Source: Neelides folsomi (taxonomy: Eukaryota > Arthropoda > Collembola > Neelipleona > Neelidae). From it: a DNA stretch of 64,000 nt. Where the stretch lies: contig JAQGBZ010000015.1 in the NCBI GenBank assembly GCA_034687125.1, positions 408,340 to 472,339 of the forward strand, in the 5' to 3' direction. Under the pieces are notes generated by a model. The model did not search any database. It saw nothing but the letters and a program-made list of their open reading frames with translations, and was not told where the DNA came from. Of the stretch, positions 50,001 to 62,120 are shown piece by piece (position 1 is the stretch's first letter; each line of letters begins with the position of its first letter). A program made the translations under genes and the position numbers.

Positions 50001-51955
50001 ACGTGGATTTAAAAGTTTGGGGATTTGTCATTCTTGGAGCCGCTCTGAGGTATCATTAAAGATCATCATCATTATAAGTACTAATTAGATAGCAAGTATA
50101 CCTAATAATTAATTTAAGAATGATTAATTGATAATTAAAGATGAGAAATTACAATGGAAAATACCCAAACGTTATGTAAAGATTTATTAGTAGTTACCGT
50201 CATTGGAAAGATATCCGGGGGGGGGAGCAAAAATTTTAAAAGATATCCGGGTCTTCGGTACATAATGCACGAGTTTAAAATAATATGAAAGTGCATAGCA
50301 TATATATACTTTTTGTGTTATTTTCGTGTATCCTATTTACATTAATATATTTGGAATGCCAAAAAGCTATTTTCCCTTGATTTTAAATTAAAAATCGTTA
50401 ATTATGCCGAAATATATAGTGGCGAATATTAAATTTATTTTAAGATATCCGGGGCCCGAAAGATATCCGGGTCCGAAAGATGTCCGGGGGTAAGGGGCAA
50501 ATAATTTAAAGATATCCCGGGATATCTTTCGGCCAATTACGGTATTTGCCTTTTGGCTCATTGTGAAATTAATATCTTAATGTCTTTTTAAAAGATTGTT
50601 GATAAAATAAGTAAAGATGTTAAATGATGATAATTAAATGTTTTTAGCGTTTTCATTACTGCTGGACTTGCCAACATCTTTTCTTCATACAAACCAGGAC
50701 TTCCATGTTTGACTCTTCCGTTTAACGTTGTGGGGCTCGTGATTTTTGCCGCGTTGATGCCACCGTTTTACCACCCAAGTGACAAACCTATGGACGCCAA
50801 TGGAACTGAAATACCCGTCACGACAACAACAATTGCTCCGATTGCGGCCGATGTGGAAAACTCTACAACTGTGGATGATTCGCTTCTTAATTGGGGAAGT
50901 GTTTTGAATGGGATTATTGTGTCGGCTGGGCAAGTTTACGCTGTAGAGGATGTTATTAGCAGTTTATTGATCTACACGGCGCTTCTCATTTATTCTCCAA
51001 TACTCTGCGCCGTTTCTTTTACTGGAGCTATTGTTGGGACCATTTCTGGTAAAATTCCATATTTTTGATTAATTGAATTTTAAAATATTTAGCAAATACA
51101 ATATAAGTACACAAATATATACTTAGGGATGTCAGGTTCTTCAGATTCTTTAAACTTTATTTAAATTTTTTACAATGAGTGTTGAATTTGAATGATTTGT
51201 GACATGCAGGAATTTTCTTTACACCGGCGCCCTATGCGGCTGTTTACGCTGGCCTTTGGGGTTATAATGGAATTTTATCGGCGGCGGCGATCGGAGGATT
51301 TTTTATTGCAATGACTTGTCACTCATTTTGGACTGCGATGGCCAACGTTTTGTTTACTGTCCTCGTCCAACAAACTCTGCTTTTGGCTTTTGCACAGGTA
51401 ATTTTAATTTGAAACCGTTTGAATTAAATATTATTAACAATTTTATTTCAATTTTATGTAGAAATGTTTAGTAGGTAGTTTCAATTCTACTTTTTATTTA
51501 ATTCAGTTCTAGTGTGAATAATTGAATATAATATCATAATAACACAGGTAATATTATGTTATGTTATTTTATACTCCTATGTTATGTTTTAGATTCACAT
51601 GCCGGTGTTTACTCTTCCATTTGTCCTCTCGACTTTCGTCTTTTTATCTGTAACTGGAAATCATTTGCCGCGAGTGACGAACATCACTTTCCCAGAAATC
51701 CACCGTTATGAATACATGCAGACGTTGAAAGTATTTGATTAATATAAAATTGGAATATAACTCTGTTTACTTAAAGTGTTGGGTTCTTGGTAAAGTCTCT
51801 AAATATAATCTAATCATTTGTTGATTTTATTGCAGAAGGCCCCGGTTGAAAAAGAAGGTGAAATGCTGAAGGACATCAAAATCTTGGAAGAGGAAAAAGA
51901 ACCGGTGAAAGAAAAAGAGGAAAAGAAGGAAGAAATCAAGGCGGATCTGAATTGA
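47085..51955 (+). CDS. SLC14-type urea transporter
   Basis: Eight exons join in phase (47085-47159, 47746-47868, 49569-49688, 49907-50049, 50648-51048, 51210-51397, 51593-51730, 51836-51955) to give 435 residues. The UT family fold of two homologous halves is visible. The first has NNPLSGLIILLAL, RGNIAAGLTTYNALLVGS and GLPCLTLPFNVVG. The second has VGQVYAVEDVISSLL, then TPAPYAAVYAGLWGYN and MPVFTLPFVLSTFVFL, closing with the family-like FPEIHRYEY. The repeated LTLPF/FTLPF motif flanks the selectivity filter. The loop between halves carries N-glycosylation sites (NGT at about 205, NST at about 225), as in vertebrate UT-B. The N-terminus (about 60 residues) and a Lys/Glu-rich C-terminal tail are cytosolic. 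It should be a passive urea channel in the plasma membrane. The intron 49689-49906 is short, and intron 50050-50647 carries a MITE. Confidence 0.93.
50195..50544. mobile_element. 350-bp MITE with subterminal AAGATATCCGGG motifs
   Basis: The ends are inverted repeats: TACCGTCATTGG followed by AAAGATATCC on the left, and TACCGTAATTGGCCG followed by AAAGATATCC on the right in reverse complement. TA at both tips could be a TA target duplication. Inside, the motif AAGATATCCGGG, or a close variant, recurs at least five times, with runs of up to nine G. There is no ORF. It lies in the intron between urea transporter exons 49907-50049 and 50648-51048. The clustered motifs could be transposase-binding sites. 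Confidence 0.7.
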
Positions 51956-52866
51956 ACTTTTCCTCATGGAGCATCAAATTTCTCAAATTAATTTCGCAAA
52001 TCCAATTAGTTTTTACAAATTGACTTAATATCCGAAAAATTTCATAATCTGAAGTTCAAATTGGATTTTCTTAATATCTGTTTCATGTGTGTTTAATTGA
52101 TTTTGTTTAAATTAAAAAATCTTGATTTTCCTTTGTAAAAGTTACCCAACTGCACTTTACTCAATTTTTAAAACACAAGTGTATTTAAATGGGCTTATAA
52201 ATGTACGTAAACAATTCAATGGTAAATGTAATTTCTATTTATAAGCATAATAAAAAATTATGTGAGATATAAAAATGTAATATTAAAATATTATATTACG
52301 TGTAGTTCATTAGATTATAAAAATATATAAATAAGAATTTATGCAAGGAACGAATTGTGTTCTATAATGCCTTTGTCTTTACCGGTTTTTTGAATCTTTT
52401 AATTTGTGTATAACTTATTGTTAGATTTACTTAATTTACTAAACTTTTATTATAATTAACCGATTGAAGTTGTGTGAGAGTTTTAATTATGGAATGAACA
52501 TCTATTGAAAATAATATTATAAGTATTTATTCATATTGTAACTTACTTAATTAGAATTAACGAAATAGAATTTAAATGAGTTCAATGCCACATTTCTGAT
52601 GTTTTGTTCAAGAACTTCATTAATGCATTTAATTAATTTGGCTTCAATTTTAACATTTGGGCAAAATTGCATTTAATTGTGTTATAGGATTTCTTTACAC
52701 TAACTTTGTTAGTATTAAGGTACTCAATGAATATTTTTTGTAAATGTAAAGAGAAAATAAAAATTGTCACAAATACAAAACTTCTAATTAATGAATTTCA
52801 AAAATGAATTCCATATTCAATAAAAACTTAATAACAAATAATTAACGATGATATTTATAGGAAATG
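51956..52866. other. Short 3' spacer between convergent genes
   Basis: AATAAA at 52249-52254 is a likely polyadenylation signal of the urea transporter. The rest is AT-rich 3' untranslated or spacer DNA for this gene and the convergent GPCR. I see no other gene. Confidence 0.55.
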
Positions 52867-55679
52867 TCATAGTTGAGTCACGGCATGTTTTTTCTCCCCA
52901 TTTTCATAAGTGATTGTTGTAACTTTGAGCATTCCGTTGTTTTCCTCCTCGTCGTCGATCACATTTGACGGGGAGTGCGGGAGGAGACGAACGTTGGAGG
53001 CACACGACGTTGCTTCTCCTTTGGTTAAAAGAACAAATTGGGCAGATTGACGGCTGCTGCGGCCCAAAATTGTCTCCACCAGTCGCACAACCCCAGTTCG
53101 CATCTAAAAGTCATTTTTAATAGTCAAATATCCTCCATACTCTCCATTTTTATGCAGTTTTTAGAAAACGAAATTCTTTTCAATTTTGGAAAATGCGTCA
53201 TTTCCGTCAATAATAATAAAAATGAAAGCTATTCAAATTGTTCAACAAAAAGGCTTTTTTGTATTTTGTTACATGTCTATATAATATAATGAGTATTATA
53301 AGATATATATTCTATTATTCATTATTCTCGAATATTATTCGCCCATGCCTTTTTTCAATAACTAAAAAGCTTAGTTTCCTGAGAATTCAACACGCACTTA
53401 AAGTCAGACTTTTTGAATACTTATTATTTAGGTCTATTGGAATTTTAAGCAATAGGAAATATAAAATAGGAAATAAGAATGTCCAATATTGCATTACTTT
53501 ACTTGAACTTATTTTTCGCAACTTGTCTAATAATTTATACTTTATTATTTTACACTACAATATATATTTGTATAATAGCTGCTGTGTAAAATAACAAACA
53601 ATATACCAAAGAATACACGGAAGAATATTATATTTATAATGTATCAATAATGGGAATAAAAGCTTTAATAATAGAGAGTATAGTTTTGATACGAGAAATG
53701 ATTTTCTCATTTTTTGTACTTATGTTCATATTAAATTCTATTAAGGGGAATCTTTTGAACTTCCATTCGGGAAATTTGATTCTTGTAGTAAATAAAAGTA
53801 TGTATTAAGGTTATAGCTAAGCCCCTATAGGTATTTTCTTATATTTTCACAAGCACCGGTGACTCCTGCGGGACTCAAGTTTCTTTCATCTTTTCCAATT
53901 CGCCAAACTCGGAACATTCACAAGGATGAAGCTCAGAAGGTGAAAATAGGGGAAAGTCAAAAGCAGAAACACCACCATGATCAATTTCAACTCTTTTCTA
54001 TACACTAAAATGTCAGCTTTAACAATTTTCTTTTTTCACCTCCAAGGGTCCTAAGAAGTGTTGGGCGTAATGGAATTGGACTTATTATAATCCCTAGCGT
54101 ATAAATCCTAAATAAAGAGAAAAGTTATAACTTTTCTCTAAACATTTGTCAAATTGAAATTGGAGCTTTTTTCTCTCCAAAGTGTTCTGAGAGTCTACAC
54201 AAAATTATATACATAGACCATAGAGTAAAAATGTGAAATATTCATGAAATTCAATAAAAAGAGTTTTAAGAACTCGTTCAGTTTAAATCCTTGACAGGTG
54301 GGAATTGAACTTTAAGTGTTTGGAGGAAATGAAGGAATTATTAAATTGGTCTTTTGGGAGAAATTGAACACACATACATTTTACATATTATTTATACAAT
54401 TTTCTCTTTTCATGTACCTATTAATACTTAGTCTACTTAGTACACATATTGGATCCATTTTACCTTTTTTTCAATTTTGGATAGAAAAGGAAAAATAGAA
54501 CCAAAACAATTTTGTCTAATTAAATAGGAAATTATTAGCTTGAAATCGTTGTAATGTTGTAATTAATATTAAAAATATTTTATAAATTAATGTTTTATAC
54601 CTCTGTTGATCTGAATGAGTAAAGGAATGAATTTGAAGCCGAGGCAAAAACTACTGGGAGAAGAATGAAAAGTCTCCATTTTCGATCCTCCATAATTTTC
54701 GACCCCCAGAAGACATCGGAAATGCAAACTGCGAGAATGGGGGTCCAACACACGACGAGACTTCCAATGATGAGGGCCAAAGTCACAGAATATCTATAAA
54801 GATAAACTTCCCTTAAACACATTTTGACATTGTTTGAATAATTTGAATTTCAAACTTTGTCTCATTTAATTAATTCACTCAAAGTGTTTATTATACATTT
54901 TGATACTGATATTGGAGATAAACTGATATAATAATACCTATGCCCATGTCCTACTGTATGTTGATCTCTCAGCTCAGAATCTGGTCCAGAATGAAGGGAA
55001 ATCTCCACGGAGTAAATTTGCTTTGCGTGGCTCCTCGCGATATTGTAAATGTACCCGTATGAGAGCAACGCTATGATCAAACACCTGGAAATTGAAATCA
55101 ATTAAATGCACAATAATTAAAAACAAAAAATACAAACATGAGAATCACAATAATTTAAATATATCGAATCTGAAGATTTTTAAAATAATTCTAAAATTTT
55201 ACATACGGAATGTATAGGAGGAACCCAACAATTAGAATCACTTTTTCAGGATCAAAAACGGTCCTGAGATAAATAGGAAGTCCAACAGTCGAAAGAAGTG
55301 CAAAACTCCAAACGGCCACAATGCCCCGATGCACATATGAATTTTTAACAAAATGTGAATATCTCAAAGGCTGACTCACTGACGTAAATCTGTCCAGTGC
55401 CACCAAAGCCGCCGACAAAAGTCCCGCCCCAGAAAAGAAAAACAAAGGAATGACGGAATTGGGAATGCACTTGTTGCAATAAGCTTCCTCACAGGCTATG
55501 GCCACCACCAGAGCAAAACCAAAGCCGAAGTCTGCAGCGGCCAAGGATGTTAAAATTGTATTTGACGGCGTCCTGAGTCGGTGGAATCTCCAAAAAGCAG
55601 CCAAAACAGCCCCATTAGTTAAAATGATGACAGGGGCGGAGAGGAGGACCGTCACTTCTAACAAGGACCGAATCAACAT
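52867..55679 (-). CDS. Class A (rhodopsin-like) G protein-coupled receptor
   Basis: Four minus-strand exons (55679-55207, 55084-54938, 54793-54601, 53103-52867) join in phase to give 349 residues. Seven helices can be placed. TM1 has TNGAVLAAF (N22), TM2 LAAADFGFG (D50), and TM3 ends LDRFTSVSQPLRY (DRF at 96-98 in the DRY position). TM4 is around VAVWSFALLSTVGLP, TM5 around VILIVGFLLYIP, TM6 has VVCWTPILAVC (CWTP 222-225), and TM7 has SNSFLYSFRSTE, with NSFLY (261-265) in place of NPxxY. The tail of about 80 residues is polar and acidic. The N-terminus before TM1 is only about 8 residues with no glycosylation site, as in some adenosine- or trace-amine-like receptors, or a 5' exon is missing. 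Loop 2 between TM4 and TM5 is very short and lacks the usual cysteine. The ligand is unknown. The intron 53104-54600 contains only AT-rich sequence. Confidence 0.85.
53104..54600. other. Long intron of the GPCR gene
   Basis: About 1.5 kb between the last two coding exons. It contains AT-rich open frames (53238-53594 and others) of biased composition (Ile, Leu, Tyr, Phe, Asn) with no motif. I see nothing else in it. Confidence 0.55.
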
Positions 55680-58600
55680 CTCAGTCCCTTCATTGTCAAA
55701 TCTTCATTTGCTCTTTCGGAAAATCAATTTCCCATTATCTTTCCCTTGGAATACAAACAGTGGCACAGAAGTAGGAAAAGTGATAGAATCCACTCGAGGA
55801 GAAACGAGGTAAGATAAACAGGGAGGAAATCTCATTTTATTATATACCTAAACTATAACGTACAATTGTATTATATGTCTAGTCACAATCTTGATCTCTA
55901 TAGAACCATAAATAAATGTATGTGGTCCAACTAGAGATTTTGGAATTCAAAATATTCATCATTTTCGCTTCATTTCACTCCGCTGACTTTCTTTGTTGTT
56001 TTTTGGTGTAATTAAGGGGATAATTATAGGGAGTAAAGGCATCAATTTTTTATCTTCATAATTCCTTTTCATCCATGTTTTAATGAGAGTGTTACCATGG
56101 TAACTGGCATAGTTTAGTCATTAAATTTGAGTAAGCTAATCCTAGCTAAAACAAAGAGGTTTTAATCACTGTAATTATTCCTTATTTAATTATTATGATA
56201 TACTTTCACTTTAATCATTCAATTATGGAACTTTTACAGAGTTGAATTTATATGTTGAGGAATTCTATGCATTTATGATTGAATTTTAATGTCAGCGATT
56301 GAGTTTGAATTTTATATTGTTGGAACGGACGTCAAACTCTGATTGGACAATGAAATGAAAGGTGAGACGCTTTAAGGGCGAGTGAATTCAAAAGTTTGGT
56401 TTCTGCTCCAAGGATTGTAAAAGTTGAATAAATGAGGGAATTTGAGATTCGGATCCAATTCCTTCCACTTTTCAATTTGATGAACAAAATTTGAAAGATG
56501 AGGAAAACACTTCGACAACTTTTCCCAAGGTTGAAAAAGAAGGATTTTGATTCTTATTCAACCCACGCACTCCAAGGCCCACTAGCCCAAGCAATGAACC
56601 TTCAAATTGGAGGATCATTCAAACTCAACTTCCACTTTTACTCAATTACAAACAAATTGTCTTTCATCAACGTTTCATACAAAGCACATTTTCCTTTTTA
56701 TAGTCTCGAGCCGGGAATTTTAAATTATCATTTCCAGTTTCTTGTTAAAATATTAATTTTCATTTTCAAAGACACTTCAAAAAAGGTAAAATATTACATA
56801 CATACATACATGTACTATGTATGTATGTATATGATTTTAAAATGTATTTAGTATATGTGTATGTATTTTATAAGAAACTTTATTTTTAAGGCGTTGACAC
56901 ATTCACTTTGTATGAAAATGGCAGTAATTAGCGATTAATGAGAAAAGCAATCTCCGATGTGTTTTCAATTAATTTCCTCTGGAGATTACACGCCAAGATG
57001 AAATTGATAAAACCCGGGGAAGTTCAAAGTAATTCCTGAATCGGCTTTAACGTTAGGAAATAATCTTATCCGATTTTTTAATTCCGCCTCTTTTGGATGT
57101 AGTTTGGGGTTTAGGAGCTGTAAGCGGATTCTCCGCCTCACCTCATTCCATCCAATGAAGATTATTCTATCCGACTAGGAGATATATTTATTTAATACGC
57201 GACCTCGTATAAATAGTTCACCCGTGTTAAAGAATTCAGGAAAGGGCAGGGAGTTGGATGGGGAATAAATCTACGATCGAATGTGTTGGAAAATACTTCT
57301 AACACATTTCCTCAACTTGAGGATGTAACGGTTGGAAGTGAACCAGGAATTAAGATGAGTAAAACCGGATCAGTTTCCTCCGTCGCATTCAATTGAGGAA
57401 TGAAGAAATGGAGGAGGAAAAGCTCCGATAACTTTCCCACATGCTCCAATGAAACTCAACATGCGACGAAAATACCAAATTAATTCTACAAAGTTAACAC
57501 AGTTCATAGAAATAAATCCTCATTAAATACAAATATAAATAAATCCACATTAAATACAAATAAATCTATAAAAGGTGATAAATAAAATAGTAATAAAATA
57601 AATAAATTGATTATTTTTTTCTGAATGATAATTAAATAAAATATTTTGGAGAAAATGAATAATTAAACGAGTTAAATGAAGTTTACACTGAACATATACG
57701 AAACATTTTAAATGAAAAGAAGCGATTAAAAAAGTTTGAAACAAAAGTTTTCCAACTTGAAGGAAATCAACAGAAACAACGTGGGAGAATTTGAGAGTTA
57801 ATGGGGAAAGAGATTTACTCAACCGCTGTGAGTGAAATGATAAAATAAATAGTTATTTTCATATATCAAGGTAACTTTTTCCTATTCCTTATTTAAACAA
57901 ACACTTTTAGTTAATATACTAAAGTTTGTTCTGCCTTTGTTTGTATTTTTTATATTCACATGCATGGGTATATTTCATCAATAATTTCTAATTTAGTTCG
58001 AATTCATTCATTAAATATTGTTTTAAATATTTAATTTTTAAAATATTTTTGAAATGTATTAAAAATTAAATTAAATTCTAAAGCTTTATTAAACCTTTAA
58101 ACCTTTATTTAAGATAATTCAACCCTATTTTAAATAATAGAGAAAGACAAGGGGAAAGGCATTGAGAAAGTAAATATTTTATCCAGTAATATTTAATTTA
58201 TGACTGAACATTGAGTTAATTGAACTCTTAATTTACCAACTTAATATAAATATGTGTCGGAATTTAATCTGAAATTGAAATCTTTAATTAAAATTTCCCC
58301 GGGTTTTGTACGGAACGTGAGAATTGTTGTGTAGACGGTTGGTCGTTGGGAAGCTGACTGAATGGAATTTCTCCCCGAAGTTATTCCTTGTGAAAACATT
58401 CAGCTCATGCTCATTCCAACTCACTCAAATGCCCAAACATCTTTTGAATTAAACATCTCCCAACAATGTTCCCTTTTATTTAAAATGTTCTTCTTATGCT
58501 TACTTTTAAAATTATTCTTAATTTTAAACTCTGCCTTTATAAATTATCTATCAGTTAAATAACTAAATACCGCAGCAGATGAAAGTTATTTAAAAGTAAT

Positions 58601-61600
58601 TTAAAGTAACTTTAAACGGAATTCTCAAACTTATCGTTAAAGTAAATATCTACATAAGTTAATGATTTCTCAAGTAAAAGGGAAGTTTAAGGAGAAAGTT
58701 TTTGTTAATCTTCGGCTTACCGATTTCCCTTTTCTCATTAAACCTAAAGCGTTCGTATATTTGGTCAATTAAGTAAATTGGATTCAATTCCTTATATTTC
58801 ACTTCCCTTGCCCCTTCTCATTATTCCCCGTAATCCACCCGAAAACCACCAAAACCAGATTGGGCTGAATTCACCATCGGTAAACCTCAAATTTAGAACA
58901 ATACCACTTAGATTTCTCATAATAAAAACATTTTCTTAGACGTTGGTTATATACTGACATGGGTACGATACGTGTATTTTATATGATTAAAATTTTGGCC
59001 TTTGTTTAAACTTTTCTATTATTATTTTACCGCTCTTTATTTTCAAAATAGACCCAAGGACCAGGATGAAGGAAAATTGAAAAAAGTTAAATAAGAAAAC
59101 TTTTCCACCTTTAACTTTTCATTATAAATCTATAAGTTGTAAGTTTCCTGAGCTGTCTATAAGGAAAAATTCAATAAAGTGAAAAGTAAATTAATTAGAA
59201 ACAAAACTAAAGTTTGATGAGGAGAAAACAGCGGAGGAAGGAAGTTGATGAAGTGGAATTGAAACCAATCGACTTTCTCCTATTTTCTTAATAAAGAGGA
59301 AATTTAAGTTCAAATTCTACATCTTAATTAAAATTATCACATTAAAATTATTCCAAGAAACAACATTATTCCCATTTAAAAAATTTCATTTTTATTATTA
59401 AATATAAAAAACTTCCACAAAGTAAAACAAAATTTTCACTCTTCTACATTTAGATTTTTGAATATACCTTATAATAAATATATTAGTATATGTATTTATA
59501 TTATATTTTGATATAAATAGCTTGGCAGTGTTTTTGCAGTTTGTCCGAAATAGTGGTAATAAAATAAGAAGTGGACATTTGTATGTTTAGGTCGACAGAC
59601 GTTTGTTTCCCTGTCGGATCTCTTCATTAAACCGTCAAGGTCCGTGCTCAAGTTGAGGGGAGAGAGATGAGCCAAATACACAGCAGAAGGGCTAATCCCA
59701 ATCCATGGACAAATTTCTACTGAATCCAGTACAACAAGTCACCATTATCCCTATATAACTAGTATAAATCTATCTGAGTAGAAATATAGGATGTGGCTTT
59801 CCTATAGCTTTCCTAACTACTTACGGAGTCTGGACGTGTTGGTATGAGGAAACAAGGCGTGAGACGAACATTGGACAAATTACCACTTTGGAAAACCAAC
59901 TCATTCGCAAAACATCAATTGTACATTTAAGAGCTTTTAAGAGCTCTCAAAATCCTCGCGATTATTCTTCTATATCTAATCCCTGCTTTACCAAACGCAA
60001 TAGGAAAAAGATTTACTACACATTTAAGTAGAAATAGGTAAGTATAGGAATTGTACAAATATCTGTAGCACTTTTATTTTGGATATTTAATATTTAAATA
60101 TTTAAATTAATAAATAATAATTCTTAGTTAATTCTAAAATTTTCTAAATATCAATATTTATCTACAGGTAATTATTTTTAATTGGGATATATACAAATTT
60201 AAAAAAAAATGTTTGAGTATAGTTTAATGACGGTGATCATGTAATATAACATAGAGTACAGCCATATGGCAATAAATATTTAGTACATAGGTACGTGCAC
60301 GTAATGAAGATGACAATGAGAGCTAATGGATCTTTTATGGTTTAAAGGTAAAGTGGCATTCGGAGATCTCCTGTGTAGGAGATGATTGAGAGTGTGAAGT
60401 TGATTAATTGCTTTTCACTTCTCTATCAAATCCATCATCATTCATCTTCATCCAAAGACTATTCAAATAAGTAAAACAGTTGATTCTCTATAAAATTACA
60501 AAATTTCATCACTTTAATTATTAATTTTTTAAAAAGTATTTTTATTGGGTTTAGAATTTTCAGTTTCAACATTATAATTTATTCGTTGCGATTAAATATT
60601 TATTAAAAATATTTTATCAATTTAAATCTTTGTTTCAAGAAACCTTCAATTTATTTCTAATCAATTGTATCAAATTCCATCAAAATCGATATAAGTTTCT
60701 GACCACGCATACGAATATTTCCAATTCTTTTTAATAGAGATTTCTAACATTAATAAGAGAAATATTTCCATTTCTATTTATAATTTCCGCATTCCTTCGT
60801 TTTCGGCTTCTTCAATGTCATTTTCCCAATGAATCTGAAAGATAGTCAAAATTCCATATTTCTACTATTCTCGTTTACTCATATACCTAAAGTCATATAC
60901 GATAAATATTTATCTGATATATTAGTAATATCAATATCATGGAATTTAAAAGTTGCCAAAATGTTTAAAGTTCAAAAATTTTAAAATATCCTATTCAATA
61001 AATTATTTGGTCTCGAACTCGTCTACAGTATATTCCTAGCCATAAACATCAATGTAAAAAGGATAATACATATTTCACACTTTCTCTCTGGAAATAATCC
61101 GTGTCTTTAAATCTTCAAAGTGAAGAGACAATGAAAGAAGCAGCGGACGAGGGCTGTGGCGGAAACGGGAGAAAATGGGAATTGACAAAGGACGTCTAAT
61201 TCTTACTTTCCTACTCCTTTAAACTTGAAAGAACTTCCGCTCCAATTTACACAGACATCAATTCAGTTCAACATCATTCATCATAAGACCATTTCTCTAA
61301 AAACATCTTGTGTTAAATAAACCTACCTACTTTCTTGTATCTTTAATTGTTCATATAAAATAAGTGATGTTGATGTTATACATATAATTTTTAAGTTTTC
61401 CAAATTGTGTAAATAATTATATTTCTTTAATTTAGCATCTTTACTATAAGCTTCATTTCAATTATTATTTACTTCTACTTATTATTCCCAAATGGGCTTT
61501 AGCAAGTACAGAAATTGGTAAATTAATCGATTTATTGAAGAAGGATGTCATTGAATAAAGAGTCCGAATGGAGTTGAATTCAAGTGGGTCAAGACGGGGT

Positions 61601-62120
61601 ATTTGAGTCAATGTAATAAATGTTGTAAAGGGCAAAGATGAAGGGGCAATTGAACGGAAAGTGATGTAAAGAGTTCTTTTTATCAAACTTACTCAACCTT
61701 GTTTCATCTCCCTTAATTGATAAAAAGAGATTTCTACAAAATATCCCGCTTTCACTTCATTCCTTCTAATGGATTTTCATTAAATATTTATTTCATCTTT
61801 GTACGTTATTTTAGTTTATCGGTCATGTATTCAGTCACAATTGCCATTTACTAACCCATAAATGCTTAAATGAGCCATAAAGAAGTCATTGGGTTGAATG
61901 CGACATTGAAAATATTCTGTGATAAAAATTGGCTTTCAGTAATCCGCCAATCCTGGGAAATATTTATGTAAACTGACTGTTCGACGTCGTCGACTTGACA
62001 GTTTGGTATTATTGGGTTAACTGGATAATTTTAATGTCAATCCAGATTAGTTTATATCGATTAGCTTAAATTCTTAATCTTGTATTCCCCATTTTTCATT
62101 TGATATTGAATAATTGAGAA
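55680..62120. other. Large intergenic AT-rich region
   Basis: About 6.4 kb between the divergent GPCR and SPICE1-like genes, so promoters are expected at each end. Short open frames (56498-56851, 57550-57822, 58362-58562, 59496-59681, 61465-61686) have no motif or splice support. A short ACATAC/TATGTA microsatellite-like stretch lies at about 56797-56830. No gene is supported. Confidence 0.5.

Noticed and set aside
53238-53594. 118-codon plus-strand frame
   Set aside because: It is extremely rich in Ile, Leu, Tyr, Phe and Asn as expected from AT-rich DNA, and lies within a GPCR intron.
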